Part shown: one piece after another, positions 8,561 through 17,512 of the stretch
Position numbering within the stretch: position 1 is the stretch's first letter
How the letters are laid out: the number at the start of each line of letters is the position of its first letter
From: Paenibacillus sp. FSL R10-2734
GTDB lineage: Bacteria; Bacillota; Bacilli; Paenibacillales; Paenibacillaceae
Assembly (NCBI RefSeq): GCF_037963865.1
Contig: NZ_CP150170.1
Span: 2,046,001-2,110,000 of the forward strand
Reading direction: 5' to 3'
DNA length: 64,000 bases
Made by a program: the position numbers and the translations under genes
Notes under the pieces: model-generated
Seen by the model: the letters and a program-made list of their open reading frames with translations, nothing else
What the model was told of the DNA's origin: nothing
Database searches by the model: none

Positions 8561-9301
8561 ATGAAATCCTGGAAAAGTGCAATCTGGGCAGTCATGTTAT
8601 CCGTAATGCTTCCTTTAGGACTCGTGTATTGGCATACCTCCCTTTTGACGTGTCTGTTGCTTGGAATTTGGGTAGCAGTAACGGTTGCTTTCAGTTTGAT
8701 TTGGAATCAGCGTCATTGGGAACGGGAACTGCGCATACAAGAGAACACTCTGCAACAGGCGGCGATTCGGACACTGAATCATCATCGTCATGATTGGATG
8801 AACGATTTGCAGATTCTTTACGGATATATTCAGCTTGGAAAGCCTGATAAATCCGTGGAGTGTGTGGAAAGAATAAAGGAACGTATAGCACTTGATAGTC
8901 GTATCGCTAAGCTGGGCATTCCTTCATTGGTCTTCTATATCCAATCTTTCCGAACTTACCGGACTAGTCTGGAACTGGAAGTTCAAGTGGAGGAAGGATT
9001 GCAACTGGAGGACAAGCTAAACCGGGAAGCAGGAGATGAGCTGACTTCAGTGATTATGCAGACCATACGGGCTTATCAATATAACGGACTGGCTCCCCAG
9101 GGTGAAACGCGCAAGCTTCGTCTTGGCTTTCTTCAGGATGGAGGAGACATTCTTATCTCCTTCGAAGGTGAGGGAGAGCATGGCAATCCCGAGCAGCTCA
9201 AAGGGCAAATTTATAATATAGTACAAGGAAAAATCATGAAAGCGGGGCAGTTTAAGCCCAGTAAGGCTTATGTAGAGCTGCGTTTGCCGCTTGAAATGTG
9301 A
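8561..9301 (+). CDS. spo0B: Sporulation initiation phosphotransferase Spo0B
   Basis: Spo0B passes phosphate from Spo0F to Spo0A in the sporulation phosphorelay. The ATG at 8561 follows GGGGAGAAAG and is preferred over an upstream in-frame start at 8534; it gives about 246 residues. The N-terminus holds one or two hydrophobic segments (AVMLSVMLPLGLVYW, LLTCLLLGIWVAV), longer than in B. subtilis Spo0B, so this version may be membrane-anchored. The phospho-accepting histidine is in HRHDWMNDLQ (about His77), followed by the four-helix dimerisation region and a degenerate ATPase-like C-terminal domain. Location directly upstream of obg matches Bacillus. Confidence 0.9.
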   Translation: MKSWKSAIWAVMLSVMLPLGLVYWHTSLLTCLLLGIWVAVTVAFSLIWNQRHWERELRIQENTLQQAAIRTLNHHRHDWMNDLQILYGYIQLGKPDKSVECVERIKERIALDSRIAKLGIPSLVFYIQSFRTYRTSLELEVQVEEGLQLEDKLNREAGDELTSVIMQTIRAYQYNGLAPQGETRKLRLGFLQDGGDILISFEGEGEHGNPEQLKGQIYNIVQGKIMKAGQFKPSKAYVELRLPLEM

Positions 9302-9316
9302 GGAAGGTGAACATTA

Positions 9317-10627
9317 ATGTTCGTAGATAAAGCTAAGATTTATGTTAAAGGCGGAGACGGCGGGGATGGGATCGTTGCATTTCGTCGGGAGAAGTATGTA
9401 CCGGATGGTGGTCCTGCAGGTGGTGACGGTGGCCGTGGTGGCGACGTTATCTTCCGCGTAGATGAGGGACTCCGTACATTGATGGATTTCCGTTATCAGC
9501 GCCATTTTAAAGCTGACAAAGGGATTAAAGGACGCAACAGAAGTCAGCATGGAGCGAACGCTGATCATATGATTGTGCGGATTCCGCCTGGAACCGTGTT
9601 AATTGACGATGATACACAAGAGATCATCGCTGATTTGACTCGCCATGGTCAGCAAGTTGTTGTTGCCCGTGGTGGTCGTGGGGGTCGTGGGAATACTCGT
9701 TTTGCAACACAATCTAATAAGGCTCCAGAGCTTGCAGAGAACGGCGAAGAGGGTCAAGAGCGGTATATTGTTATGGAACTTAAGGTTATGGCTGATGTGG
9801 GACTTGTAGGCTTCCCGAGTGTGGGCAAATCTACACTACTGTCGGTCGTATCCGCAGCAGAGCCAAAGATTGGTGCATACCACTTCACTACGATTACACC
9901 GAACTTAGGTGTAGTAGATGTTGGGGATGGACGAAGCTTTGTAATGGCGGATCTGCCAGGATTAATCGAGGGAGCTAGTGAAGGCATAGGTCTTGGTCAT
10001 GAATTCCTACGTCACGTTGAACGTACACGGATCATTATTCACGTAGTGGATATGTCTGGTTCAGAGGGGCGTGATCCTTTCGAGGATTGGGTTCTCATTA
10101 ATGACGAGCTGAAGCAATATAATGCGGCTCTAATTGATCGTCCTCAGATCGTGGCCGCGAATAAAATGGATATGCCGGAGTCAGAGGAGAATCTCATCGC
10201 TTTCCGAGAACGCGTAGCTGAGCTACGTCCGGATCTTGAGATTATGCCAATCTCCTCACTTACCCGTCAGGGTGTGCAGGAACTGTTATATCGTGCAACG
10301 GATATTCTTGATAGTATTCCGGTGGAACCTGTAGTTGAAGAAGTATCAGGAACAACGGAACGTAAGGTTTATAAGCTGGAAGCGGAAGATGATAACTCAT
10401 TCACCATTACACGTGATAATGAAGCATATGTGGTCAACAGCCCTCGTATCGAGAAAATGCTGAAACGTATGCAGCTCAGTACTCATGATGCGATCCTGAA
10501 GCTGGCACGGACACTACGTCATATGGGTGTGGATGCAGAGCTTCGTAAACGTGGTGCTGTTGAGGGAACGATTGTCCGTATTGGTGAGTTCGAATTCGAA
10601 TTCGTTGAGAACAGCAGTTACTATTAA
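9317..10627 (+). CDS. obgE: GTPase Obg (CgtA)
   Basis: Obg is an essential GTPase that binds the 50S subunit late in assembly and influences sporulation and stress signalling. The 436-residue protein has the glycine-rich Obg domain (about 1-158, GGDGGDGIVAFRREKY and later GRGGRGGRGNT). The G domain carries GFPSVGKST, DLPGLIEGAS and NKMD, and an OCT domain fills roughly the last 75 residues. AGGAAGGTG precedes the ATG. It follows spo0B by 15 bases and probably shares its transcript. Confidence 0.98.
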   Translation: MFVDKAKIYVKGGDGGDGIVAFRREKYVPDGGPAGGDGGRGGDVIFRVDEGLRTLMDFRYQRHFKADKGIKGRNRSQHGANADHMIVRIPPGTVLIDDDTQEIIADLTRHGQQVVVARGGRGGRGNTRFATQSNKAPELAENGEEGQERYIVMELKVMADVGLVGFPSVGKSTLLSVVSAAEPKIGAYHFTTITPNLGVVDVGDGRSFVMADLPGLIEGASEGIGLGHEFLRHVERTRIIIHVVDMSGSEGRDPFEDWVLINDELKQYNAALIDRPQIVAANKMDMPESEENLIAFRERVAELRPDLEIMPISSLTRQGVQELLYRATDILDSIPVEPVVEEVSGTTERKVYKLEAEDDNSFTITRDNEAYVVNSPRIEKMLKRMQLSTHDAILKLARTLRHMGVDAELRKRGAVEGTIVRIGEFEFEFVENSSYY

Positions 10628-10642
10628 TATATAGCTGATTAC

Positions 10643-10695
10643 AAAGCGCGATTTGTGTTCTCCTGTAAAGGTAGACACAAGTCGCGCTTTTTTTT
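10643..10695 (+). terminator. Intrinsic terminator after obgE
   Basis: AAAGCGCGATTTGTGT pairs with ACACAAGTCGCGCTTT (one mismatch) and is followed by a run of T. Confidence 0.92.
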
Positions 10696-10728
10696 ATTTC
10701 CGTATTGAGCATTATTTTTTCAGGAAAA

Positions 10729-10754
10729 GAACCCAAAACACGATATATATCGTA
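10729..10754 (+). promoter_or_regulatory. Possible ECF (sigma-W-like) promoter
   Basis: GAACCC (10729-10734) is followed after 16 bases by CGTA (10751-10754), resembling the TGAAAC-N16-CGTA layout of sigma-W promoters. The related ydjFGHI operon of B. subtilis is a sigma-W target, which motivates this call. The -35 match is imperfect. Confidence 0.35.
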
Positions 10755-10840
10755 TACAATAAATATCGAAATACACTAATTCCCATTCGGGAACACATAC
10801 GTTATTCATATATCATAGATGATGAAAGAAGGAATAGCAG

Positions 10841-12160
10841 ATGGCAATTATTGAAGTGGTGAAGTACGACGGTCCTCCAGGGATTTTCGCATGGAAATAT
10901 CCAAACCAAGAGCTAGGGACATGGACACAGCTAATTGTTAATGAATCTCAGGAAGCGATCCTATTCAAGGGCGGACAAGCGCTTGATTCCTTTACGGCAG
11001 GGAGACACACCCTGAGCACCGCCAATATTCCTATTTTATCTAATATCGTTAATCTTCCTTTTGGCGGGAAGTCACCATTCACAGCAGAAGTATGGTATGT
11101 GAACAAGACCAATTCGATGAATGTTAAATGGGGAACGAGCTCACCTTTACAACTCCAGGATCCTAAATACAAAATTATGATTGCTGTTCGTTCTTTCGGA
11201 CAGTTTGGTGTAAAGGTTGATAATCCACGTAAATTTTTGTTGCAGCTCGTCGGAACGCTTCCTCAGTTTGATCAGGATACGCTCGTAAATTATTTCCGCG
11301 GCTTGCTTATGTCGAACATAAATGAGCTGATCTCTTCTTACCTTGTACATAAGCAAATCAGCATCTTGGAGATTAATGCCTATGTAGCAGAGATCTCAAA
11401 GCATATCCAGGGGCGATTAGCATCGACTTTTCTGGATAATGGTCTTGAGCTGAATAATTTCTATATTGATTCGATTAATATTCCAGATGATGATCCGGCA
11501 ACGATTCGATTGAAGGAAGCTTTGGCTAAAAAAGCAGAAATGGATATTATCGGCTTCAACTACCAGCAGGAGCGGGGCTTTAACACGATGGAAAAAGCAG
11601 CAGGTAATCCTGGAAACCTCGGAGTAGGTATGATGAACACTGGGATGGGGCTTGGACTTGGCATGGGATTCGCTGGGCCAGCTATGGATATGGTGAATCG
11701 TATGACCAGAGGGATGAGTTTTGATACAGGGACTACAGTTGTACGTCAAGAGCGCTCCTGTTCTAAGTGTGGGGTTATGAATCCTGTGGAGGGGAGGTTC
11801 TGTGGCGGCTGTGGGCATGCTCTTGAGAGCTTTCAGCAAAGTACAACGTCCAGCAACAAAATCAATTGTTCGGAATGTGGACATGAACTGAAACCTGGAG
11901 CCAAGTTCTGTCCTGGCTGTGGCAATCCTTATCGTGCTTGCCCAACCTGTGGAGCGGATAATCCTGAGGGTGCTTCTTCCTGTGTCTCTTGTGGAAAAGA
12001 AATGCCTAAAGCCTGTGGTAAATGTGGAGAAATGGTAGCACCAGGGGTGAAATTCTGTCCTCACTGTGGAGACAGCTTGGTTATTAAATGCGGTGGCTGT
12101 GGGCATGAACTGAAACCTGGACAGAAGTTCTGTGCAGAGTGTGGAACGAAAGCAGGCTGA
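10841..12160 (+). CDS. SPFH-domain protein with five C-terminal zinc ribbons (YdjI/virion-core-like)
   Basis: The first ~300 residues form an SPFH/band-7-like domain of the type annotated as 'virion core protein' and found in B. subtilis YdjI. A glycine- and methionine-rich linker follows (NTGMGLGLGMGFAGP). The C-terminal ~140 residues contain ten CxxC pairs (CSKC, CGGC, CSEC, CPGC, CPTC, CVSC, CGKC, CPHC, CGGC, CAEC), enough for five zinc ribbons in series, more than usual. In B. subtilis the relative acts with PspA-type envelope-stress proteins at the membrane; that role is inferred here. GAAGGA precedes the ATG. It heads a three-gene operon. Confidence 0.8.
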   Translation: MAIIEVVKYDGPPGIFAWKYPNQELGTWTQLIVNESQEAILFKGGQALDSFTAGRHTLSTANIPILSNIVNLPFGGKSPFTAEVWYVNKTNSMNVKWGTSSPLQLQDPKYKIMIAVRSFGQFGVKVDNPRKFLLQLVGTLPQFDQDTLVNYFRGLLMSNINELISSYLVHKQISILEINAYVAEISKHIQGRLASTFLDNGLELNNFYIDSINIPDDDPATIRLKEALAKKAEMDIIGFNYQQERGFNTMEKAAGNPGNLGVGMMNTGMGLGLGMGFAGPAMDMVNRMTRGMSFDTGTTVVRQERSCSKCGVMNPVEGRFCGGCGHALESFQQSTTSSNKINCSECGHELKPGAKFCPGCGNPYRACPTCGADNPEGASSCVSCGKEMPKACGKCGEMVAPGVKFCPHCGDSLVIKCGGCGHELKPGQKFCAECGTKAG

Positions 12161-12171
12161 AGGAGGACGTA

Positions 12172-12918
12172 ATGAACAAGGGTAAAAGATATATTCGTAT
12201 CATCACCGTTATTTATGTGGCTGCTATAATACTAACAGTGTTCTCCTTTATTGGGTTTGGATTCTCTGAATCGCTGTTTCGATTCGTGACTTCGCTAGCT
12301 GCTGTTCTGTTGGCGGAGAGTGTGGTATATGGCTATTGTATTTTTTGGCTGCGAACTGCAGGTAGTGTACAGCGGACCTCACCGGTACTTCTCAGTGGTG
12401 CATTCATTACGGGAATCTATGCGGTTGTTGTATTCGTATCAGCTATCGTTTTCGATTGGATGCTGGAGATGTCCCCCTTGTGGTATGCTGCCGTACAGCT
12501 GCTGATTCTTTTGATAGGTGGAATTACTCTGGCGGCGATTGGGATTTATGGATGGAATGCCGGAACAGAAGAACAGCAAGTGAAGAGGTCCTTGCAAGCA
12601 TTTCGACTGCATCAGAGCGAATTAAACGAGATCAGTGAGCTGGCAAGTAGCTGGAAGCACACCGAATCTGAACAGCTTGAGAAGATGCTGAATAAGTTGC
12701 GAGATCAATTCAAGTTCAGTGATCCTGTATCAGATTCATCTTTATATGCTACTGAGGATATCATGCATCAGCAGATCTCCCTGTTGCATGATCATGTGAA
12801 ACTTCTGCTCATGGCACAAGAGCCACAGGATAACTGGCAAGTCGAAATCAACGAAATGGTCGAAAGTATCCAAACTACACTTGAGCGACGAAATCGTGAA
12901 TTAGCGGCACTTAAATAG
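12172..12918 (+). CDS. Membrane protein of unknown function, ydjFGHI-like operon
   Basis: The ATG at 12172 follows AAGGAGGACG, so the in-frame start inside the preceding gene (12139) is rejected. The 248-residue product has four hydrophobic segments in the first ~130 residues (IITVIYVAAIILTVFSFIGF, FVTSLAAVLLAESVVYGY, LLSGAFITGIYAVVVFVSAI, LLILLIGGITLAAIGIY). A charged, probably helical cytoplasmic tail of ~115 residues follows. I do not recognise a named family. Its place between the SPFH/zinc-ribbon gene and the next zinc-ribbon membrane gene suggests a shared membrane complex. Confidence 0.75.
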   Translation: MNKGKRYIRIITVIYVAAIILTVFSFIGFGFSESLFRFVTSLAAVLLAESVVYGYCIFWLRTAGSVQRTSPVLLSGAFITGIYAVVVFVSAIVFDWMLEMSPLWYAAVQLLILLIGGITLAAIGIYGWNAGTEEQQVKRSLQAFRLHQSELNEISELASSWKHTESEQLEKMLNKLRDQFKFSDPVSDSSLYATEDIMHQQISLLHDHVKLLLMAQEPQDNWQVEINEMVESIQTTLERRNRELAALK

Positions 12919-12932
12919 GAGGAAATAACTAC

Positions 12933-13703
12933 ATGAACAGATTGAACATACAAGAGCCGTCACCGACCCCAGCGGGGAGTGCAGCGGTTCCTCTGATTAA
13001 ATTAGATCGGACTGGGTTTGATTATGTCATTATTGCGGCGGCATATCTATTCATGCCCATTGGGCTCGTCCTTGCATTGTTACGTTTGATACTAACTCAT
13101 TATAAAAATCATCGGAAACCTACTAACCTGAATCTAATGATGCATGTATTTTTCGGAGGATTTGTCGAGCTTTCTATTGCTATGTTTGTGGATACCATGA
13201 GTGGAAACACTGGAACTTCTGAATTATTAACGATCCAGATTTTCCTTGCGGTCATATTTTTGATCCCGGCTTTTATTTTTGCAAGTGCGACAGCGAAGGC
13301 CAAATATACATTTTCTAAGCTTAACACTTCTTATATAGAGCTGATTTTGACTAAAAATATCCGATATGTCGGCAGTTTAGCTGAACGTGTAGGTCAAAGC
13401 GAAAGCGATGTACGGAGAGATGTCCAGTATCTAAAGAATAAAGGATTACTGGATATTGATATTGTACTTTCTGAGGGACGTCAGATGCCAGATCCATCCA
13501 TGGCAGCACCTAATCTTGTTCATTCTGGAAGGACTTCAGGCTTCGGAGCTCAAGCTTCGGGTCAGCAGATTCATACTCAGCCTCAGTCCTCGCCGCAGCT
13601 GCCTAAGTCTATCCGTTGTCCGGGCTGCGGAGCACAGAACACGGTTCAGCCTGGTCAGTCAAAGAGCTGTGAGTACTGTGGGACAACTATTGCTTACAGC
13701 TGA
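12933..13703 (+). CDS. Membrane protein with winged-helix-like segment and C-terminal zinc ribbon
   Basis: The 256-residue product has about three hydrophobic segments (YVIIAAAYLFMPIGLVLALL, MHVFFGGFVELSIAMF, IFLAVIFLIPAFIFASA). A helical stretch reading like a small winged helix (IRYVGSLAERVGQSESDVRR, then LKNKGLLDIDIV) comes next. A Q/S/P-rich linker leads to a zinc ribbon with CPGC and CEYC. The architecture fits the YdjG/PCI-domain proteins of the ydj stress operon. It begins with an AGGAGG site 14 bases after the previous gene. Function is unknown. Confidence 0.75.
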   Translation: MNRLNIQEPSPTPAGSAAVPLIKLDRTGFDYVIIAAAYLFMPIGLVLALLRLILTHYKNHRKPTNLNLMMHVFFGGFVELSIAMFVDTMSGNTGTSELLTIQIFLAVIFLIPAFIFASATAKAKYTFSKLNTSYIELILTKNIRYVGSLAERVGQSESDVRRDVQYLKNKGLLDIDIVLSEGRQMPDPSMAAPNLVHSGRTSGFGAQASGQQIHTQPQSSPQLPKSIRCPGCGAQNTVQPGQSKSCEYCGTTIAYS

Positions 13704-13751
13704 TTTGAGCCTAGGTAGAGTTGTGATTTCTATCACTACATTAAAAAAATA

Positions 13752-13781
13752 TTGCTTTTTACGACTTTAATCCGATATAAT
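13752..13781 (+). promoter_or_regulatory. Sigma-A promoter of the pheB-hom-thrB-pheA-ilvE operon
   Basis: TTGCTT (13752-13757) and TATAAT (13776-13781) are separated by 18 bases, about 40 bases before the pheB start. Confidence 0.75.
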
Positions 13782-13823
13782 GTCCACTAAGAAAACACAA
13801 AAGTCTTTGAGGTGAGGACGTTC

Positions 13824-14261
13824 GTGAAAGAACGCTATTATTTGGTCCGTGAGGACATATTACCTGATGCCGTACTTAAGACTATGCAGGTCAAACAATT
13901 GCTTGAGGCCGGGGATGCTAAGACCGTACATGAAGGTGTAGAACAGGTAGGATTAAGCCGAAGTGCTTTTTATAAATACAAGGATGGCATTCACCTGATC
14001 CATCAGCTCGAACGTGAGCGAATTGTTACAATCTCCATGGATTTGGAACACGAATCTGGGATGCTCTCCAAGGTTCTAGGATCTGTGGCGGGGCATGGGG
14101 CTAACGTGCTGACGATTCACCAGAGTATACCGCTACAAGGACGGGCAAATGTAGTAATCTCCGTGGAAATCTCACATTTGAATGAGGAACTCGGGGAAAT
14201 GCTTGATAGTCTGAAGGGTATTCCAGGAGTGAAGCGCGCCCTAATCGTTGGACAGGGATAG
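13824..14261 (+). CDS. pheB: ACT domain-containing protein PheB
   Basis: PheB (YszB) is a small ACT-domain protein encoded with threonine and phenylalanine biosynthesis genes in Bacillota, presumed to be an amino-acid-sensing regulator. The GTG at 13824 is spaced correctly from TTGAGGTGAGG and gives a protein starting KERYYLVREDILPDAVLK, matching B. subtilis; the earlier GTG at 13812 sits inside the ribosome-binding sequence. The N-terminal half holds a helix-turn-helix-like segment (LSRSAFYKYKDGI), and the C-terminal half is the ACT domain with IHQSIPLQGRANV. Confidence 0.93.
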   Translation: MKERYYLVREDILPDAVLKTMQVKQLLEAGDAKTVHEGVEQVGLSRSAFYKYKDGIHLIHQLERERIVTISMDLEHESGMLSKVLGSVAGHGANVLTIHQSIPLQGRANVVISVEISHLNEELGEMLDSLKGIPGVKRALIVGQG

Positions 14262-14297
14262 AGAAACTATATACGTAAAACTTTTAGGAGGATACAG

Positions 14298-15584
14298 ATG
14301 AAGCCGGTTAAAGTGGGATTGCTGGGTCTGGGAACAGTTGGTACAGGTGTAGTTCGTATCGTGGAAGGAAATCAGGAGGATTTGAGCAGTCAAGTAGGCT
14401 CTCCAATACTCATTGAGCGCATAGCGGTGAATAATTCCAATAAGCCACGTGATATTGAGGTCGATCCTGCCAAAATAACGACAGATCCATGGGATGTTAT
14501 TCGTGATCCTGAGATTGATGTAATCGTAGAGGTAATGGGTGGTATCGATGGAACAAAGGAATATATTCTTGAAGCTTTGGATCGCGGTAAGCATGTCGTA
14601 ACTGCGAACAAGGACTTGATGGCGCTGCATGGCTCGGAGATTCTGGCTAAGGCGCAAGAGAAGCAATGCGATGTTTTTTATGAGGCTAGTGTTGCAGGTG
14701 GGATTCCGATTATTCGGACGCTTATCGAAGGATTTTCTTCGGATAAGATCATGAAGATTATTGGTATTGTGAATGGAACGACTAATTACATACTAACCAA
14801 AATGAGTCAAGAAGGCGCATCCTATAATGATGTGTTAAAAGAAGCGCAGGATCTAGGTTATGCAGAGGCCGATCCAACCTCCGATGTGGAAGGTCTGGAT
14901 GCTGCCCGCAAAATGGCGATTCTCGGAACCTTAGGCTTCCGCACTAATGTGGAGCTGCATGACGTCAGCGTGAGTGGCATTTCAGAAGTAAGTAAAGCTG
15001 ATATTGCTTTTGCAAAGCGTCTCGGTTACGAAATTAAGCTGCTAGGTATAGCTGAACGCCAGGATGAGGAATTCAGTATCAGTGTTCAACCGACCTTGAT
15101 TCGAGCAAGTCATCCACTTGCTTCCGTAAATGGTGTCTTCAATGCAGTATATGTGTACGGTGAGGCAGTAGGAGAGACGATGTTTTATGGTGCGGGAGCG
15201 GGGGCAATGCCAACAGCAACCTCGGTAGTAGCTGATTTGGTAGCGATTATTAAAAATCTCAAGCTGGGTGTCAATGGATTGAAGCAAAAAGTACCTTATA
15301 AGCAGAAGAAGCTTAAGGGCGATGAGGATATCTTTTATAAGAACTTTCTTCTTTTGCACGTGGATGATAAAGCAGGCGTATTGGCTAAAATTACTCAGGT
15401 TTTTGCCGAGTATGACGTGAGTCTTGATTCGGTCGTTCAGCAAGCCAATCCAAACAATCCAGACGCGGAGATTATTATTGTTACCCATAATGCTAGCAAA
15501 GCCAGTATGAACAAAGTGCTGCGTCACTTTAAGGATCTGAAAGTCATCCACCGGATTAAGAGCCATTATCGAGTGGAAGGTTAG
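14298..15584 (+). CDS. hom: Homoserine dehydrogenase
   Basis: The enzyme reduces aspartate semialdehyde to homoserine with NAD(P)H, a branch step to threonine and methionine. The N-terminal Rossmann motif is GLLGLGTVGTG. The catalytic and substrate region includes GKHVVTANKDLMA, YEASVAGGIPIIRTL and NGTTNYIL. A C-terminal ACT domain (about 345-425, starting HVDDKAGVLAKITQVF) is expected to mediate feedback control by threonine. The protein is 428 residues, the normal length, with AGGAGG nine bases before the ATG. Second gene of the operon. Confidence 0.98.
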   Translation: MKPVKVGLLGLGTVGTGVVRIVEGNQEDLSSQVGSPILIERIAVNNSNKPRDIEVDPAKITTDPWDVIRDPEIDVIVEVMGGIDGTKEYILEALDRGKHVVTANKDLMALHGSEILAKAQEKQCDVFYEASVAGGIPIIRTLIEGFSSDKIMKIIGIVNGTTNYILTKMSQEGASYNDVLKEAQDLGYAEADPTSDVEGLDAARKMAILGTLGFRTNVELHDVSVSGISEVSKADIAFAKRLGYEIKLLGIAERQDEEFSISVQPTLIRASHPLASVNGVFNAVYVYGEAVGETMFYGAGAGAMPTATSVVADLVAIIKNLKLGVNGLKQKVPYKQKKLKGDEDIFYKNFLLLHVDDKAGVLAKITQVFAEYDVSLDSVVQQANPNNPDAEIIIVTHNASKASMNKVLRHFKDLKVIHRIKSHYRVEG

Positions 15585-15643
15585 AATTGTAGCTGGACTA
15601 TACTTTCTATATTCAAACAATGAGTAAGGAGATTGCACCTGTT

Positions 15644-16624
15644 ATGAGTATTTATGGAGTAGCAAGGGTTAAAGTACCTGCTAGTACTGCCAATCTTGGT
15701 CCGGGCTTCGATACCCTTGGTATGGCTTTGCCGTTATATGCCTGGATTGAGATGGAAGAGGCAGAGGAGACTGTTTTTCATCTATACGGTGACGAGATGA
15801 AGGGAGTGGCCCGGGATAAGAGTAATTTACTCTATAAGGTCGCTCAGATGGTATTTACTGAGGCGGGTGTTACGGTGCCTGAGTTATCTATTTCGATGTA
15901 CTCTGAGATTCCGCTTACGCGCGGACTTGGTAGCAGTGCTTCGGCCATCATTGGTGGCATGGTCGCAGCTAATACTATGATCGGCTCTCCACTGGATAAT
16001 GCCAAGCTATTTGATATGGCAACCCAGCTTGAGAAGCATCCCGATAATGTAGGTGCCTCCTTGTTTGGTGGTATTATAACCGCAGTGTGGGACGGTGATC
16101 ATGCTGATTATGTTCGCCTTGAACCGCCACAAGACCTTGAGGTTCTCGTAGTCATTCCTGAATTCGAGCTGGAAACTACAAAAGCACGGGGAGTACTTCC
16201 GACAGAAATCTCTGTTAGTGATGCTGTATACAACATCAGCAGAACCTCTTTAATGACGGCCTCATTTGCGTCAGGTCGACTTGATCTGATCAGTAGAGCG
16301 ATGCAGGATCGTCTGCATCAGCCCTATCGTGCAGCTCTTATTCCAGGCATGGAGAAGCTGCTCGCGGAAGCGACTAAACACGGTGCATTAGGGATCGCAC
16401 TTAGCGGGGCCGGTCCTACCCTTCTGTGTTTAGTTGATCGCCATGAGACCCGTAAGAGTGAGCTTGAGGCTTTCCTGATGAATACGATGCAAGAACATGG
16501 CATTCCTGCTCAGACTTGCTGGCTGATGCCTTGTACTTCAGGTGTTACGTCAGAACTGCTTGAAAGAAACGAGATGCAAAACGTATCATTTTTGGATATG
16601 ATAAAAGGAGAAGTACGGTCATGA
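15644..16624 (+). CDS. thrB: Homoserine kinase
   Basis: A GHMP-superfamily kinase that phosphorylates homoserine, leading to threonine. The start at 15644 (MSIYGVARVKVPASTANLGP) is chosen because AAGGAGA precedes it by 12 bases; the in-frame ATG at 15620 has no ribosome-binding site. The GHMP ATP-binding motif is visible as GLGSSASAIIGG, and the C-terminal motif as GIALSGAGPTLLC. About 326 residues. The stop overlaps the pheA start (ATGA), implying coupled translation. No threonine synthase gene is present between hom and thrB, unlike in B. subtilis. Confidence 0.97.
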   Translation: MSIYGVARVKVPASTANLGPGFDTLGMALPLYAWIEMEEAEETVFHLYGDEMKGVARDKSNLLYKVAQMVFTEAGVTVPELSISMYSEIPLTRGLGSSASAIIGGMVAANTMIGSPLDNAKLFDMATQLEKHPDNVGASLFGGIITAVWDGDHADYVRLEPPQDLEVLVVIPEFELETTKARGVLPTEISVSDAVYNISRTSLMTASFASGRLDLISRAMQDRLHQPYRAALIPGMEKLLAEATKHGALGIALSGAGPTLLCLVDRHETRKSELEAFLMNTMQEHGIPAQTCWLMPCTSGVTSELLERNEMQNVSFLDMIKGEVRS

Positions 16625-17508
16625 AATCAATAGCGGTATTGCCGCAGGGCTCGGTATCCCACGAAGCACTGCTGCATTTGTTTAACGGTGAGCCTGTAAA
16701 AGTTGTGCATCACAAGTTAATTTCCGATGTGTTTCTCTCTACGGCTAGTGGCACCACTGATTACAGCGTTATCCCGATTGAGAATACTATTGAAGGTTCA
16801 GTTAGTCTCCATATTGATTGGCTCATCAATGAAGTCGATCTACCAATGCAGGCTGAATGGATCTTTCCATCGATACAGAATCTCATCGGTAACCCACTGG
16901 AATTCACAGATACTAACGGTAACAAGGATTTCACTAAAATGATAAAAATCCTTTCGCATCCTGTTGCAATGGCACAATGTATGCAATTTGTTCGTAAGCA
17001 TGCACCTTGGGCTGAACTGGAGTCGGTCGGTAGTACCTCCGAAGCTGTAGAAATCGTTAAGAACAATCCTGGCAAGGGCTGGGCTGCGATTGGTACCGCT
17101 CTTGGCGCCGCAACTCATGGGCTGGAGATTGTAGATCGGAAAGTTACAGATCATGACAACAACTACACACGATTTGTCCTTGTCGGCCCGCAGAAGGTAG
17201 AGCTTCCACGGATTAGCAATGGCGTAAAGACGAGTGTCCTAGTAACGCTGCCGGAGGATTTCCCAGGTGCCTTGCACCAGGTCCTCGCTGCCTTTTCTTG
17301 GCGGAAGCTGAATTTATCGCGTATTGAATCACGACCAACTAAGAAGAAGTTGGGTACTTATTATTTTTATATTGATGTGCTGGAACCGATAGAATCTGTC
17401 TTGTTGCCAGGAGCTATTGAAGAGATTAGCGCTTTGGGCTGTCAGGTACGGATTCTGGGCTCGTATCCCACATACACCTATGAGGAAGAGAAAGCGGAGG
17501 TGCAGTAA
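16621..17508 (+). CDS. pheA: Prephenate dehydratase
   Basis: The enzyme converts prephenate to phenylpyruvate for phenylalanine synthesis. The 295-residue protein has the catalytic domain at about 1-185, with VIPIENTIEGSV and the active-site NYTRFVLVG (TRF motif). The regulatory ACT domain carries the phenylalanine-binding GALHQVL and LSRIESRP motifs. This is a monofunctional enzyme with no chorismate mutase domain. It overlaps thrB by four bases. Confidence 0.97.
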   Translation: MKSIAVLPQGSVSHEALLHLFNGEPVKVVHHKLISDVFLSTASGTTDYSVIPIENTIEGSVSLHIDWLINEVDLPMQAEWIFPSIQNLIGNPLEFTDTNGNKDFTKMIKILSHPVAMAQCMQFVRKHAPWAELESVGSTSEAVEIVKNNPGKGWAAIGTALGAATHGLEIVDRKVTDHDNNYTRFVLVGPQKVELPRISNGVKTSVLVTLPEDFPGALHQVLAAFSWRKLNLSRIESRPTKKKLGTYYFYIDVLEPIESVLLPGAIEEISALGCQVRILGSYPTYTYEEEKAEVQ

Positions 17509-17512
17509 ATTC

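Noticed and set aside
11417..12106. A 229-residue minus-strand frame
   Set aside because: Antisense to the zinc-ribbon protein; its composition reflects the complementary cysteine codons.
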